A stretch of DNA of 64,000 nt from Gymnogyps californianus (Eukaryota; Chordata; Aves; Accipitriformes; Cathartidae): NCBI RefSeq assembly GCF_018139145.2, contig NC_059473.1, positions 68,430,707 through 68,494,706 of the forward strand. Direction: 5' to 3'. Position numbers and translations under genes: made by a program. Each line of letters opens with the position of its first letter. Position 1 is the first letter of the stretch. Positions 12,721 through 24,761 of this stretch are shown piece after piece. The notes beneath the pieces are model-generated. The model searched no databases. It saw only the letters and a program-made list of their open reading frames with translations, and was not told the DNA's origin.

Positions 12721-14189
12721 GAAGTGGTCGCAGTGGGTGGCAATGGGAGTCGGTGTCCAGGCGGCGAGTGGCTGGGGGGGCGCGGCCCCAGCTTCCTGGA
12801 GAAATCCCACCCAATGGTGGGGCTGGCACCACATCTAAGGACCTGGTTTAATCTTTTTACCTGATTTCTGCCAGGAAACTTCTTGTTACTAGGCATGTCT
12901 TTGACAGCAACTCTGGCCGTGAGGGCTCAGGTCTTTTGAGGGCACGGGCAGCTCCAAAATTGCTCTGTTGGGCAGGAGCTACTACAGACCAGCCATCAAA
13001 GCCATGGGGGCTGAAAAGAGAGGCCTCCCTCAGCTCATTGGACTCACTCAGGATGTGATGAAGCAATAACTTTGCCATTGACATGTTTAGGAAGGGTTTT
13101 TGCAAAGTCACTGATGGGTTTTGGTGTAAGATGAGTCTGGTATCTGTTAAGTGCGCATCTGGGATGTGCTGGGCAGCCATACAGTGTGAAAAAACCAGGC
13201 CGGCTGCTTCACCTTGCAGACATCTGCCAGTTGTTTTCCAACAAGACTGTTTTTCAGCTTCTTGGCATGTAAATTACAGTGACATAGCTGTGTGTTGAAA
13301 CCTGACAAAGCTGTAGCAAACTGGTTGAATGCCTTGTGGTGTTCAAAGCTTCAGTGAGAGGGACAAAAAGGTTTTCAACACAAAAACTAATATTGTGCAG
13401 TGATGTAGGAGGTCAGTCAAGGAGCACAAAAACCAATAGCTAAGACCCACAACAGGAGAAACGATTAACTTGTGAGCAGACCACAAGCCAAAGTTTGCTC
13501 AGAAAAAGCCATCACTGAACACATTTGATGAATGAAGGCATTCTTATCACAAGCTGGTTGCATAAAAGAGCAGAAGATGGCCTGTTGGCCAAGATACTGT
13601 GCACCCCCTCCCACTTGCCCACCTTGAAAAGGCGTCGGTGTGAATACTGATTCATGGAGGGTAAGGAAAGGTGTCAGCCAATGGCTGAAGTTTTTACCAG
13701 AACCACACTCAGGGGACTCATCTTCCTATGTGCAAAGAAAGCGAGTAGTTTCTGCCACAGATTATCACTGATTTTTTTTTTTTAATGGACAACTCAGTTT
13801 GATACAGGAAAAAGTGTGGCCGAAGAAAAGATTGTCATGACTTCTTCCCAACCTCAACCCTGTTTGGGGGTTGGTTATATTCTACCTTGTACTTTTCCTG
13901 GGATGAAGAGTCTCTTCATTAAATAGTTTAATATTAAATGTCTGTTCTTCATCCACTGTGTCTTCTCACCTTCATTTTTGGGGTCTGAAAAAACAGACTA
14001 TTGCACTTTTCTTTCTTTTTGCTTGTTTTGACTGGTCAAACCCATGTTCCTAGGGTTAAACAGTTAATCATTGGAAGGTGGATTTCTCATCCATCACTCT
14101 GGTTTCTTGCCTGCCAGATGAGACAGGACAGCACTGTAGCCAAAAGGCTCCTGAAGCCAAAGCAACTACATTTTTAAATGATTGCTCAC

Positions 14190-14410
14190 AGTGTGATGAA
14201 TTTCATAGCTCTTAGGAAAAAACTTTCCGGTGGACCGGTGGGAGAAGCCCTGGAGTATCTTGCCTGCGGAAGCTGTGGACAGTTCACCAGCACCAGTTTG
14301 TAGGTGCAAGTTAGATGGACATCTGTCAGGAATGACATAGGCAGTGTTACCTTGGGGTTTGGGGGTGGCCTGGAGACCTCCTGCAGTTCCCCCCAACATC
14401 TCTGACTGCC
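14190..14410 (+). repeat. CR1-type LINE 3' tail fragment
   Basis: The stretch follows the order of the 3' end of an old CR1/L3-like LINE. A region around 'ttaggaaaaaactttcc' corresponds to the 'aggaaaaactttct' block. It is followed by 'agatggacatctgtcagg', matching the 'ctggacaaacacctgtcagg' block, and then by a degenerate 'cctggagacctcctgcagttc', matching the 'gatgacctctcgaggtcccttcc' end. It is strongly diverged, encodes nothing intact, and has lost the terminal octamer repeats. CR1 is the dominant LINE of birds and reptiles and inserts as 5'-truncated copies, which fits a 220-bp tail. Confidence 0.65.
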
Positions 14411-17256
14411 CGATGGAGGATCAGGGCCTGCCTCATCTCACAGGGAAGAGACTGCATGCCACTACGGCCATATCTCATTAGCCTGATGCTCCACTTATGT
14501 GGAGGTGAACTTACGAACTTTTTATTTTATGGATATCTTAACAGCACTGAACAGAAGGATTTTGGCTTCTCCTTACAGTGTGACAGATTTTGCTGAAGAG
14601 ACCACAAGAATTAGATAGGTAGCCTCTATTCCAAGTCCAAGTTTAAACTGCTCTGAAAACATCTGTTTTAGCTCGACTCTTGCAGGTGGGAATGTCATTC
14701 CTAGTACTTTCGTGAAGCTGCTAACATCGAGTTTGAAATAATTTTGATGTTAGAAACATAAATAAGCAACTCATAGACTTTAATGCAGTATAAGCCAGTC
14801 TGATGCCTCGCATCTAGGTCAGTTTGTCAAGGGCACCGTTATCAGAGCCATTCCCAGACTGAATTTAACCGTGGGACAAAATACAAATGCAAACTCCATC
14901 TTTACAGGGACAAAGGCATCAGATTCGACACCGTGCCTGTTATGCAGGAGTAATGACAGCAGGGTCCAAAAGCTGTTTTCCAAAACACTATTCCACGGTT
15001 CCCTGCCCTTGGTATTGTTGTGTTCACCAAGTCAGCTGGATTTTAAGGGTGCTTGCCCTTTCTTATGGTCATAGTCTCCCATGACTCGGCCAGACCTGAA
15101 TGTGGGTCTCAGTGACTACAGAAAACAGGAAGTGATGCCTCTCTGTGGTCACCACTCAGGCATGGGTTTATCCATGCATGTGCAGGAGAGCTGGCAGGGA
15201 CGGGGAGAACCCTAAAACCTTCTCATCTTGGCAGTGCTGCCTGGGTAGAAACCAGATATTGCGTGATATGACTAAGCTCAGCCACTTGCACAGGCTTTTC
15301 CAACAGGTCTGTGTGTTTCAAATACTGGTCTTTGCGGATTTGGATTTCTTATTTAGACCTTTGTCTTTCTCTGCCCTGGATTTTCTTGAGCAATCTAGAT
15401 ATGTTCATTATTATATCATATGTGTCACCTGTAGTTGTTGTAAAATGCTGGTAAAACACTGCAACAGGGACTGAAAAGGCCACAGGAGAATGTCATTTAG
15501 AATTACAAATGAGTTGGACCGGGATGAGCTTCACATATAACTGTTCTATCTCACTTTCCCCCCTCACACTGTGAAGTTAACAGAGAGAAACCTGAGTTGC
15601 AGAGCTGGCTCCAGACAACATCTCCAAAATTCAGCTAGCTGGAAGGAGGGCTTTTGTCTCAGTTTTTGAACAGCTGATATAAATCAGTAGACATCCACTG
15701 ATTTCAAAACTTCTGCTATTGGTTTATGCCAGCTGAACTCTGGCCCATTTTGCGTCTTGCCATCCCTCATCACAGTAGGTGGCAAGCGCACAAGGCACAC
15801 ACTTCTCTGTCATAGCCACCCCCAAAGATGGGCCCAGTCCTTAAGGTAATCATGTGAATTTAGGAAATGTTTTTGGAATAGAAATTCATTTGGGAGAGGG
15901 AAATCATTCAATAAAAAGGGTGGGTGCACGGATAAAACTTCTCCCTGTTCGGGAGCAAGGTCCTTATGAGCACGTCTCAGCCTAGCAGCCAGGGCCATGA
16001 CACTTACTCCATAAAAGCTGCCTAAATATTTTTGACTTCTGCTCAGCATTGTTACATTAAGTCTTATGAAAAATTAAGGAGATCTTTTAATTCTTGTTTT
16101 TAAATGACACGGAAAAGAGAATTACATTTTCTGACAACGGCAGAAGACTAGATAAATGTGGTTCATTCTTTCCAATGAGTTAAAAAGTATTAACTGCTAC
16201 AATCACTCAGCAAGGATTCCCTGTTACTTGAAAATATGTTGTACGTATTCAGTTTTCTGCACTTCTGAACAATTGATTAGTTAAACATCTTTTTCTTTTT
16301 TTCATGATCAGAGATACTGCCTTCTAATTTGCTCTGTTACTTCTGAGTAAAACAACTGGATTTTGGACACAGCTTGGATGATTCCCCGCAAAATCTCTCA
16401 TACGATGGAAACTTATATTCCACATATTTACCTTAGATATTTTCAGTTACAAGGTATTATTTTAACTGTAAGAGATCATGTAGGAAGTTAGTCACAGAGC
16501 AGAGTACTGAATGCATCATTATTTCCTAAATTTGTCTAGGAAAGAGTTTTCTTGTCCTGCTAGATTATATGATACTGCAGGCTATTTTTCCATCCCAAAT
16601 CAGAATGAAAAGTCAAATATTTTTGTATATGAAGAACCCAAAATATATTCTGACCAGAGTCAAACCATTACTTTTAGTATAAATTCACATTTCAAAGTGA
16701 AAATTTGTTAAGGTCCAGAAAATAAATTTTTACTTAGGAAAACATCAAAACAAAACTGTTGAAAGAACTGGAATCATAAAAAAAAAAAAAAAGTAATAGT
16801 TTCAAGATTCAGAAATGTCTATGTTTTCCTATTGGCAGCTTTGGTTTTAATTGACAGGCTTTTACCAATTGGCTGAAAAGTTTTGTACAAAACATATGCT
16901 TGATGCCTAGTCTTGCATCTGTGATCTTTCCCCCTATTCCCAGGATTATCCAGCCTCATGTTTCAGTTACAAAACTAATACAACTCTTTTTTCCCAGTTC
17001 TTTAGCAATACAAGCCCACTTTCCACAGTGATGTGTTGGATGCCCCAGCCATGTAACTCACACACTGATCTGGTCTGCTTGCACAAAGCATATTAATGCA
17101 TATTAAAAGCATTTATCATGAAGATGAAGGATTTGTAGTTCATTCATGGGGCAGCTGGTTTCAGTCTTTATTTCCATCACTTGTATTCATGTTAAAAACT
17201 CATCTCTCCTGTTGGACCTCCTTTATTTTTTTAATTATTTTTTACATATCCTATGC

Positions 17257-17271
17257 ATATATATATATATC
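17257..17271. repeat. (AT)n microsatellite
   Basis: A short uninterrupted run of alternating A and T in an AT-rich setting. Confidence 0.7.
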
Positions 17272-18360
17272 CATCATCTTCCATTTTCCCTGGCACAAGC
17301 CCAGTGCTAAAAGATATCATACTTTTTCTCTAAGCTTGTAAGAATTTTACTTAATGGTTATATTAACCCATATAAATAGAGAGAATAATAAAATTATCCT
17401 CCTAGAATCTAGCAAAAAGGCCTAACTAAATAAAACATTTTCTGCAAAAATTGCATCTAACCCACACACCTAGCTGCAGATATCTAGTTTCATAAGTCAT
17501 CTGTTTTTTTAGTAACTTAAGAATTCAGCATGGAGGGAGTTTCTCCCTTAGATGAACACTCTGAGGTAAACATGATATGAAAAGCAAAAAAAGGTAGATT
17601 AAATTTTTACAGACCTGTAGCCTTGAAAATGTCGGGCTTTTGTAGAGGAAACTCTACAGCACTACAAAAAGGAGGTTACAGTCCTTTGTGGGGCTAGCTA
17701 CACTTGTTTCAACGGATCTACCCCAGGGATCTGCTTGGCCCACAAGTTATGCTTTCCATGCAGATAGCATGAACCCTGCAGTTATTTTTGTCATCAATTA
17801 AGGTCATACTGGCACAAGATTTCAGCCTCATGGGAGAAAAGGAAAGGTTGCTGCTGAGCTGGAAACCCTTTCCAAGAAGTTACTGATAGGGTGGAAGGAT
17901 CCATTGCTTTCAAGCAAGGTAGTCCTCTCCCAGGAAACAGGCAGAGTCTGGGCCTACATATGCATTTTTTTCTCTCAGAAAGTCATGATTCACTGGTCTA
18001 ATCACATTAAGATCAAGTCTGATGGAGGCTTTCACTTTAGAGTTCAAATTTTACCTTTGCTTCCTGAAGAAGATGTGTAGCCAAGCCCAGTCAGTCCATC
18101 TGGAAGCCTCAATGTGTGTCTCTGCTTCATCCATGCAGGGGAGCCACTGCAGGGACCGACTGATCATGACTTGTTTTAGGATTATCTAGATTATCAGAAT
18201 CAAATGACTTTTAGTTGATTTATTGCCTACCTGAATCAACAGGTTCACTCACCACCCTATACTGAAGATCTAGGTACCTAAACAGTGTAAAAGTCACGCT
18301 AGCCCATCTGCTGACAGGGAAGTGGAGGATAGCCAAAGCAGCCAGTAAGAAACATCAGGG

Positions 18361-19573
18361 AGAGTTCATCCTAGAATACTTAAAGAATTGGCTGCAGCAA
18401 TCTCAGAAGGATTAGCAGTTATATTTAAAAGATAGTGGAGGACACACAAGGCACTGGAAGGCTAGAAAATGTCATACTTAACTTTTTTTTTAAAAAAAGG
18501 GACGGGATAGATTATTCAGTTTTACTTAAGTATCTAGGAAATACTGGAAATAATGAGCAGACATGGTTTTGCAGACTCATCAGGAGCAGAACAATCTAAT
18601 TTCCCTCCACAGAATGGTAATCTTCCTGGACTGTGTAGTAACAGTAGATACAGAAACATATATCTTGACTGTAATAAGACTTTTGACACTGTGTTATGCA
18701 CCAAGCAAGTAGGCTAGGGAAGTATAGACTTGAGAGTATGTGGAAGCTGTTGAGATAAATATTCCAAGAGACTTACAATTTTTCACTCTCCCATGGGAAG
18801 AATGAATGAAGAGGGGTTGCATGGGACTGTGTCCTGGCCAGGCTCTCTTCAGTGCTGTTGTAAGTAAGCTGGATGGTGGATAAAACAGAGTTACTGCATT
18901 TGTAGATGACAGGATAATTAGAAAGACCATATATATGTTGGAGGCAGGAGTAAAATTCAAAAGGATATAGAGTAACTGGAGAAATGGTCTGAAACAGGAT
19001 AATTCTATGTGAAGACAATAAGCACAAGTACCAGTTTCTACACTTAGGTGGAAAAATAAGTTCACAGTGGGGAACAATTGACTAGACAGCAGATCTACAG
19101 GGGAAAAAAAAAGGAGTTATGATGAATCAATAGCTGAACATGCTTGCTGAAAAAATGTGAATGTCACACTGCGGGTTATAAACTTGAGTAGAGCCTAAAA
19201 GTGATGTGATATGATCCTTCAATTCCATTCAGGTTTGAAAGGCCTTTGCCAGGTCCAGTTTACAGTTTTGTTCCAAGGGAGATATGGACCTACAGGAGAG
19301 GGTCCAGAAAGCAGCAGCTTGAATGTCCTGAAAGGCATGGATCTTTTGTTACTTCCTGAGTGGAAGAAGGTGCTTCCAAGATAAATATCCATGGCAAAGG
19401 TGTAAGTGTGGGGAGGTTCCAGAGCCTCTTTAACCTGAGGTCTTCAGACAAATATCTGCTAGGAATGATGTAGTTTGTATAGTTTGTTTCTGACATGGAG
19501 TAGAAGAGTAGAATATATGATCTTTTGAGGTCCCTTGAAGAGGACCTTGAGATTTTACTATGATCTTGTGATT
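18361..19573 (+). mobile_element. Old 5'-truncated CR1/L3-like LINE with reverse-transcriptase remnant
   Basis: Blocks occur in the order of the 3' half of a CR1 LINE. These are 'ctagaatacttaaagaattg', 'agacatggttttgcagac', 'atcttgactgtaataagac' (the coding block for the LD.SKAFD-type stretch) and 'gcatttgtagatgacagg' (equivalent to the FADD catalytic block). Then come 'actggagaaatggtctgaa', 'ctacacttaggtgg', 'ctacaggagagggtccag' and 'gatcttttgaggtccctt' near the end. The catalytic block reads VDD instead of ADD, and many stops and frameshifts make it dead. Two internal deletions are apparent: one after 18697, and one near 19320 that joins the 'gagggtccag' block to the 3' tail. The tail ends around 'ctatgatcttgtgatt', a decayed form of the CR1 terminal octamer repeat. 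Confidence 0.85.
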
Positions 19574-20329
19574 AACCTTACTCCGTATAACACCAAGGTC
19601 TGTGTAACAGAGAGGCCAGTGGGGCTGCATCCTGGCTTGACCACACTGCTGAATGTTATGTTTAATTATTAATACCAAATAAGAGAAGAACAGGAACTCT
19701 GACTTCTCCTGGTGCTGTAACTGATTTTACTGAAGAAGCTAGCAGAATTACAAGCAGCTACGTGTCTGTGCTTCCCCAGTGGAGGAGATGCAGGTACACA
19801 GACAACTAGTCAATTCACTCATCAGGCCCCATAGACCAAACAAGGTTGGTTCTGCTGCATATTGTTCAAACTTACAGGAATGACAACAAACTAAAATACC
19901 AACTGATTTTAATAGCACAGCTCAGTGATTTGAAGAATGTATCCTAACTGATAGAGGTGGATATCCATTTCAGCCATGTGCAATCTGCAAAGTTCGTCAT
20001 GAACTTATGGAAGTTCATCACTTCCAGAAACAATCAGCAAGGGTAGATGCATATGGAAAGCCATTTATGAAGATTACACAAATCCATCAAACAGAACATG
20101 GAGTTTAAAAGTATTTGTTCACGGTTCAGGATAAGTGAAGAGACGTGGGCTGTATGTGACTGGAGGGAGGCATTGAGGGGAATGCACACAGGAAGAGGGA
20201 CTTTTTACAGTCACCAGTTTAACAGGTGGTAAGGCAGGACCATTAGAAGAAATAGGCTATCTTTCTATATATTATAATTGTGTGTGTGGTGGTGTTTTTA
20301 ACCTGTTAGCTCTGTATAAAATCCAATAA

Positions 20330-20895
20330 CATGCTTGACTGGAAAAATAGTCTTTATTTGAAGATATTAAGAGATGGAAAATCCACCACTTCTTGTGTAA
20401 TTTTCTCTAATGCTTTAACATTCTCAAGTCTGGGGAGGGAAAAAACCCAACCCAACCCAACCCGACTCAATCCAAACCAAACCAAACCAAACCAAACCAA
20501 CCAAAAAACACCTCCCTTCCCCCCAGTCTGCATTACTTCCAGTCTGAATTTTTGTGGATTTAATTTTCAGCTCTTCTTTATTTTCTCAGTAGACTAAAAA
20601 GCCCTTGAGTGACCGACTTTTTTCTTTTTCTTTTCTTTTTTTTCCAAAGTGTTGATAAATTCTTCTGTTTCTCTCTTTGATAAGTAAACACAGAAATTCT
20701 TACTGGCAAAGCCTAATCCCAGTCTTTCTGGTGGCTCTTTTTTGTATTCTCTCCAAGTTCTTGACACTCTCTTAAAACTACAGTTACCAGAAGTGGATAT
20801 GATGCTGTAGTATCTTTCTCCCAGTGCTGAATATAAAAGTTAATTTACCTCTCAACTCCTACTCACTGATCACCTATTTATTCAGCCATGAACTG
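20330..20895 (-). mobile_element. Old CR1 LINE 3' fragment, reverse orientation, with inserted simple repeat
   Basis: Read on the given strand, the blocks are those of a reverse-complemented CR1 3' end: 'gatggaaaatccaccac', 'cttccagtctgaatttttg', 'ctaaaaagcccttgag', 'ggtggctcttttttgtattc', 'ctctccaagttcttgacac', 'ttaccagaagtggatatga' and 'ctctcaactcctactcac'. The 3' end of the element lies at the left. A CCCAA/CCAAA repeat at 20443-20510 sits between two of the blocks and is absent from the CR1 consensus as I remember it. The copy is non-coding and heavily diverged. It is distinct from the next fragment, which carries a different CR1 3' end. Confidence 0.8.
20443..20510. repeat. (CCCAA)n / (CCAAA)n simple repeat inside the CR1 fragment
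   Basis: Several CCCAA units pass through a degraded middle into at least five CCAAA units. The tract is nearly free of G and T on this strand. It lies between two CR1-derived blocks, so it expanded, or was inserted, after the CR1 copy arrived. Confidence 0.85.
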
Positions 20896-20962
20896 CAGAG
20901 AGACGAAGTGACCTCTTGCATCATGAATCTGGTTCCCTGCTATTTGAATTGCCTAACCATTT

Positions 20963-21480
20963 ATAAGAACTAGAACTGCTGCACTGGGTCCAGCCAAAAG
21001 TCCATGAAGGCTACTACCACATCTCTGACAGTAGTTAGTCACAGAGACTTAAGGAAAAACAGAACAAGCTTACAATGATCTTTTCCCCAGTATATTTCAC
21101 AGTTTTCAGCAGTTTGCAATTTAAAGACCTCTTAAATAAAAAGCTGCACCTTTGTGCTTAATAATTCTTGATAGATCTTTTTTCCCATGAATTTATCTAA
21201 CCTGATACTTGCTAGTCCTTGGACTGTGAAAAATAGTGAATTATCATTCACTGTTCATCTTCTCCATACTGTTCATGACATTTTATTTCTCTATCATATA
21301 CACCTTTAGGTTTCTCTTTTCCAAGACGGATACTTCTAGTCTGTCTCACTCTATAGAAGTCATTGCCTAATTTTGCACGTCGATGTCATTTCTGACATAT
21401 TTTTCTCTTTCTACTCTTTTATTTTGGAAATGAAGAAAAAGAACTGCACATCGGATTCAAGATGCAAGTTCTATTTTCAA
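20963..21480 (-). mobile_element. Second old CR1 LINE 3' fragment, reverse orientation
   Basis: The left end reads 'ataagaactagaactgctgc' then 'actgggtccagccaaaagtcc', the reverse complement of a CR1 3' terminus of the type abundant in turtles and crocodilians. Further blocks follow in order: 'ctctgacagtagttagtcac', 'cagttttcagcagtttgcaa', 'cccatgaatttatctaacc', 'ctctatcatatacacc', 'ctcttttccaagacgg', 'ttctagtctgtctcactc' and 'cacatcggattcaagatgc'. It is truncated on the right (the element's 5' side). Its 3' end differs from that of the fragment at 20330-20895, so the two are separate insertions or subfamilies rather than one split copy. Confidence 0.85.
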
Positions 21481-23324
21481 TTTGTTTGACCTGGTAAGAG
21501 AGCTCTGCAAAAGGACTCAGCACCAAGACTCAGTTACCTAAATTAGGTATTTAAATTGACTGGCCAGTTTTCCAGGACTGTTGAGTACCCACTGTCTTCC
21601 ACTGAGGTAGTGGAAACTGTGGTTTGCTCTTCTGAATATCTGAACCCTGCTGTGGACATCGAGCACTTAGGAACTAACCTTTATAATATAAATATATCTT
21701 GGAAACAGCATGTTTGCCTGAACAGCAACAGAATGAAAAAATTCCTCTAACTCTCTCACATTTTTTAATGCTGAGGTTAAATATGCAATCATGAGTAGGC
21801 AGGAAGAGGGTGTGCAAACTCTCTGCAACTGTATCATTTCATCATTTTTATGAGCAGTGGGGATTATTTTTTTGCAAAGAACACTATGCATTATAAAAAC
21901 ATCTGATTTTTTGAAACACATTTCCTGGCATCTTAGACTTCAGCAATATTTCTTCTTTTCTTCTTGTGTTTTAGAGGTTTTTTTAGAGGTTTTTTTTCCA
22001 CAAACAATTTCTTGGGGAAATTATGACTAATTATATCTAACTTAGGCTACATTTATATTGCCCTATGGAAAAAATGTTTATCTTTTACAACAGTGGGAAT
22101 ACTGAACTGCTTTGCTAATGCCAGTGTATTCCCTTGTAACAGATAGGGGCATAGGTTTAGTTCTTTTCAAACAGAAGGCTTTTTATTGGTACAACCCTTA
22201 CTCTTTGCCACGGATCATAACTTCACTGAAAGGCCCAAATGAAAAAAAAGGAACAAATAATGAAGCAAAATTCATGAATTCGAGTACACCTGCCTCTTGT
22301 ACTGGAAAAGTCCCATGGAAAAGTAATAGTATTGTTCTCCTCTATCATCAACCCGTCCCCTTTCATAAGCACTGCACTTTTTTTCTCAACATAATTAAAA
22401 AAGGAGAGCTAGTGTCCTGGGAATTTGTATGCTTCATTTACTAGCACCTGGTGTACCTCTTCCTCTCTCTTGCTTTTTCTCCCAGTGGCCATATATAGTA
22501 GATTATACAACACCGAAAAGGCAGGGAAGTCCACACGACTGCTTCTCTCTAGAGAAACATGGCAATGCGGTTTTACTGCATTAAGAAATGCAGTCCTCCT
22601 TTCTCCTTCATGGGAGTCCTTCATATATGAAATAAACGTTTGGTGATTGAAGTAAATGGCAATGTTGACTTTTTTGGCCTACAAATGGTAACTAGGGACC
22701 TGCATTGCAGGGATTTCAGATCCTGAAGTAGTAGAGGAAGGTGGAGGTTGCTGACAGTGTTCAGACTAATAAATACCAAGTCTCTTTGGTGAGCTCTACC
22801 GGAGCTTTCTCGTAGTAAGAAAACTCTTCACCCTAAGGATGAAAAATGAAAGATTGTCACTATTCCCAGGACTGCTTAGAGCAGGTTCTGCATGCCTTGG
22901 TTTCTGGAGTAGAAATCGTCTTTGCTGACTTTAGCAGTGCTCCATTGGCCAAAGGGATTTCACCAAAGAGAATCTGCTTCAATATTTTGCTACTTAAATT
23001 ATGCCTACACAAGGACTTGTTATCAGAAGCAGAGCATTGCACAGTGTTAGGTGAAGACATGTTTCTCATCTAAATGCAGTTTAAAGCCTACAGCACAGAC
23101 CAGTGAAGGTAAATCCTATATTATGTGGTGGACATCTTAAAATTGCACTTTGTCCCCACCACAATAAAATACCTGTCTGAATGATAGTCCTACTAAACTA
23201 TACAATCATCTAATTCTGAGAGCCGTGCTTTGAATTTCCCTTCATAAGCAATAATATTTGAATAAAAGAGAATTCTCCTATCAGGACACAAGACACAGCA
23301 TCACAGGTGCTGCCCAGAAAAATG

Positions 23325-23465
23325 AATGCTGTCTTGGGAATCGAGAGGCAGGAGTTATGGCCTCAGCTGTGCTTTTGAGTTGCTCACAAAACCTGGGAAA
23401 GTGATTACACCGCCTTATTTTTTAAAAATAAGGATAATTGCTGATCTCTACAGCTGTAAATCTGG
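23325..23465 (+). repeat. MIR-like / CORE-type SINE fragment
   Basis: The order 'gggaatcgagaggcaggag', 'cctcagctgtgctttt', 'aacctgggaaagtgattac', 'aaaataaggataattgctg' matches the end of the tRNA-like head and the core and tail of a MIR-type SINE. In the consensus these read 'ggagacctgggtt', 'ctgctctgccac', 'accttgggcaagtcacttaa' and 'aaaatggggataataat'. It is old and diverged, without visible target duplication. Confidence 0.65.
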
Positions 23466-24224
23466 ACCCATCCTAATGTCTGCCTTCTAACTTTCAATGG
23501 CTGCAGATGCCCCCTTACGCTCACACACTTCGCGCTGGCCTGTCATCCCTCTCCTTGAGCACCAACGATGCCAGAGGAGATATTTGTGGCCTTAGACACG
23601 ACAGCCTTTGCCTGGCATCACCTCAGAGCATGCTGATGCCATGCGTCCTTCTCATCCCACACCTGCTGTGGCTTTGCTTGCATCCTTGGTCAACTACCTT
23701 AAAATCTAACATTGCAAAGTACTGTAGAAGAGGCAGGTCTATGTTATCGTTATGGTCAGCAGCACCTTTAGTAAAGAAGATACCTAGCTCTCAGAGCAAG
23801 TGCCAAAGATATTTTTGGGAAAAAACTATATGCAAGAGCTAGCAGTCACTCCCTCTGAAGCCACTGGCACAGCTCCTGGGAGCCCAGCTGACCTGTCATG
23901 GCCAGAAGCCTTCTAGGAGCTGGCTGCAGGTAGGGGAGGGGTCCCCGGGTTTTGGATCAGCCCCAGGTAAAGACATTACTGGCTTTAATTTTGCCAAGCC
24001 TGGAGAAAAGTGAGAGCTGGCACTGAGAAGGTGTTAGGAAAAGCGGACAAGCTTCACACATCCTCAAACAGGCTGAACAAGGCCAGTAACATAAGGGTGC
24101 GACTGCAACCCTCGGGTCTGTTGTCTTTTGTTATCCTGGGGAAGAAAAGTGGGTGAAAATTGTCTACCCATGGATTTGCCTTACAAAATCTCAGTTTCCT
24201 TCTCACCCTAGATACTGTTCAGTT

Positions 24225-24271
24225 GGATGGTGTGGGATGGGATTGGATGGGATGGGATGAGATGGGACGGA
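24225..24271. repeat. (GGGAT)n-type simple repeat
   Basis: Seven or eight imperfect units of GGGAT/GGATG, with GGATT, GAGAT and GGACG variants, in an otherwise unremarkable stretch. Strand-asymmetric G-rich pentamer repeats of this kind are common in bird genomes. Confidence 0.8.
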
Positions 24272-24658
24272 GATGAAGCAGAAAAACACAGTATCCTACT
24301 TACATGAAGTTAAACATTCTGTGTTGATTAAGAAGAAATTATTGGATTCACAGGTTCAATTTATCTGAGTCCCAAGAGACCAGTTTTGTGTTATATCTCA
24401 CTTACTGTCCCTTTCCCAAAGAAAGACTGAAATCTCCCTGCACCATCTCAGTGAAGCTGAACTGAGGAAACCTGCAGAAGATGCACAGTGAAAAGTACAC
24501 GCAAACCATTCAGCAAAATTGAAAGATAACATGTTTTTCTTGTTGTGCTGGTGCTGTGTAACTTGCTTCCTGACGTGAACTTTTCACTGCTATAGCAAAA
24601 TTGTAATGCATTTTTTCCCAATATGATTTAGCTGTGCTATTGATTTTTTGAAAAAAGG

Positions 24659-24761
24659 AAAAAACCAAACCACAAACAAACAAAAAAACCCACCAAACAC
24701 CAAACCCCCCAAATAAACCCCAAACAAAAAAACAAAAAACAAACAAAACACCAAAAAAACA
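24659..24761. repeat. A/C-only low-complexity tract
   Basis: In 103 bases there is a single T (near 24714) and no G. The tract is irregular CAAA, CCAAA, CAAAAA and CCCC words rather than a clean tandem repeat. The neighbouring sequence is normal. No LINE or SINE body is recognisable on either side, so the tract cannot be assigned as an element's tail. Confidence 0.85.

Larger units (their letters stand above)
11870..18360. other. Non-coding sequence, no gene recognised
   Basis: Apart from the possible regulatory stretch and the CR1 tail listed separately, I see only unique AT-rich DNA with short homopolymers. These include a T-run near 13775 and a 15-base A-run near 16780. No exon with a credible acceptor, open frame and donor was found. 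The A-run near 16780 is not preceded by anything resembling a processed gene copy. Confidence 0.65.

Noticed and set aside
16779..16793. A-run as a possible poly(A) tail of a processed pseudogene.
   Set aside because: No gene-like sequence or target duplication precedes it.
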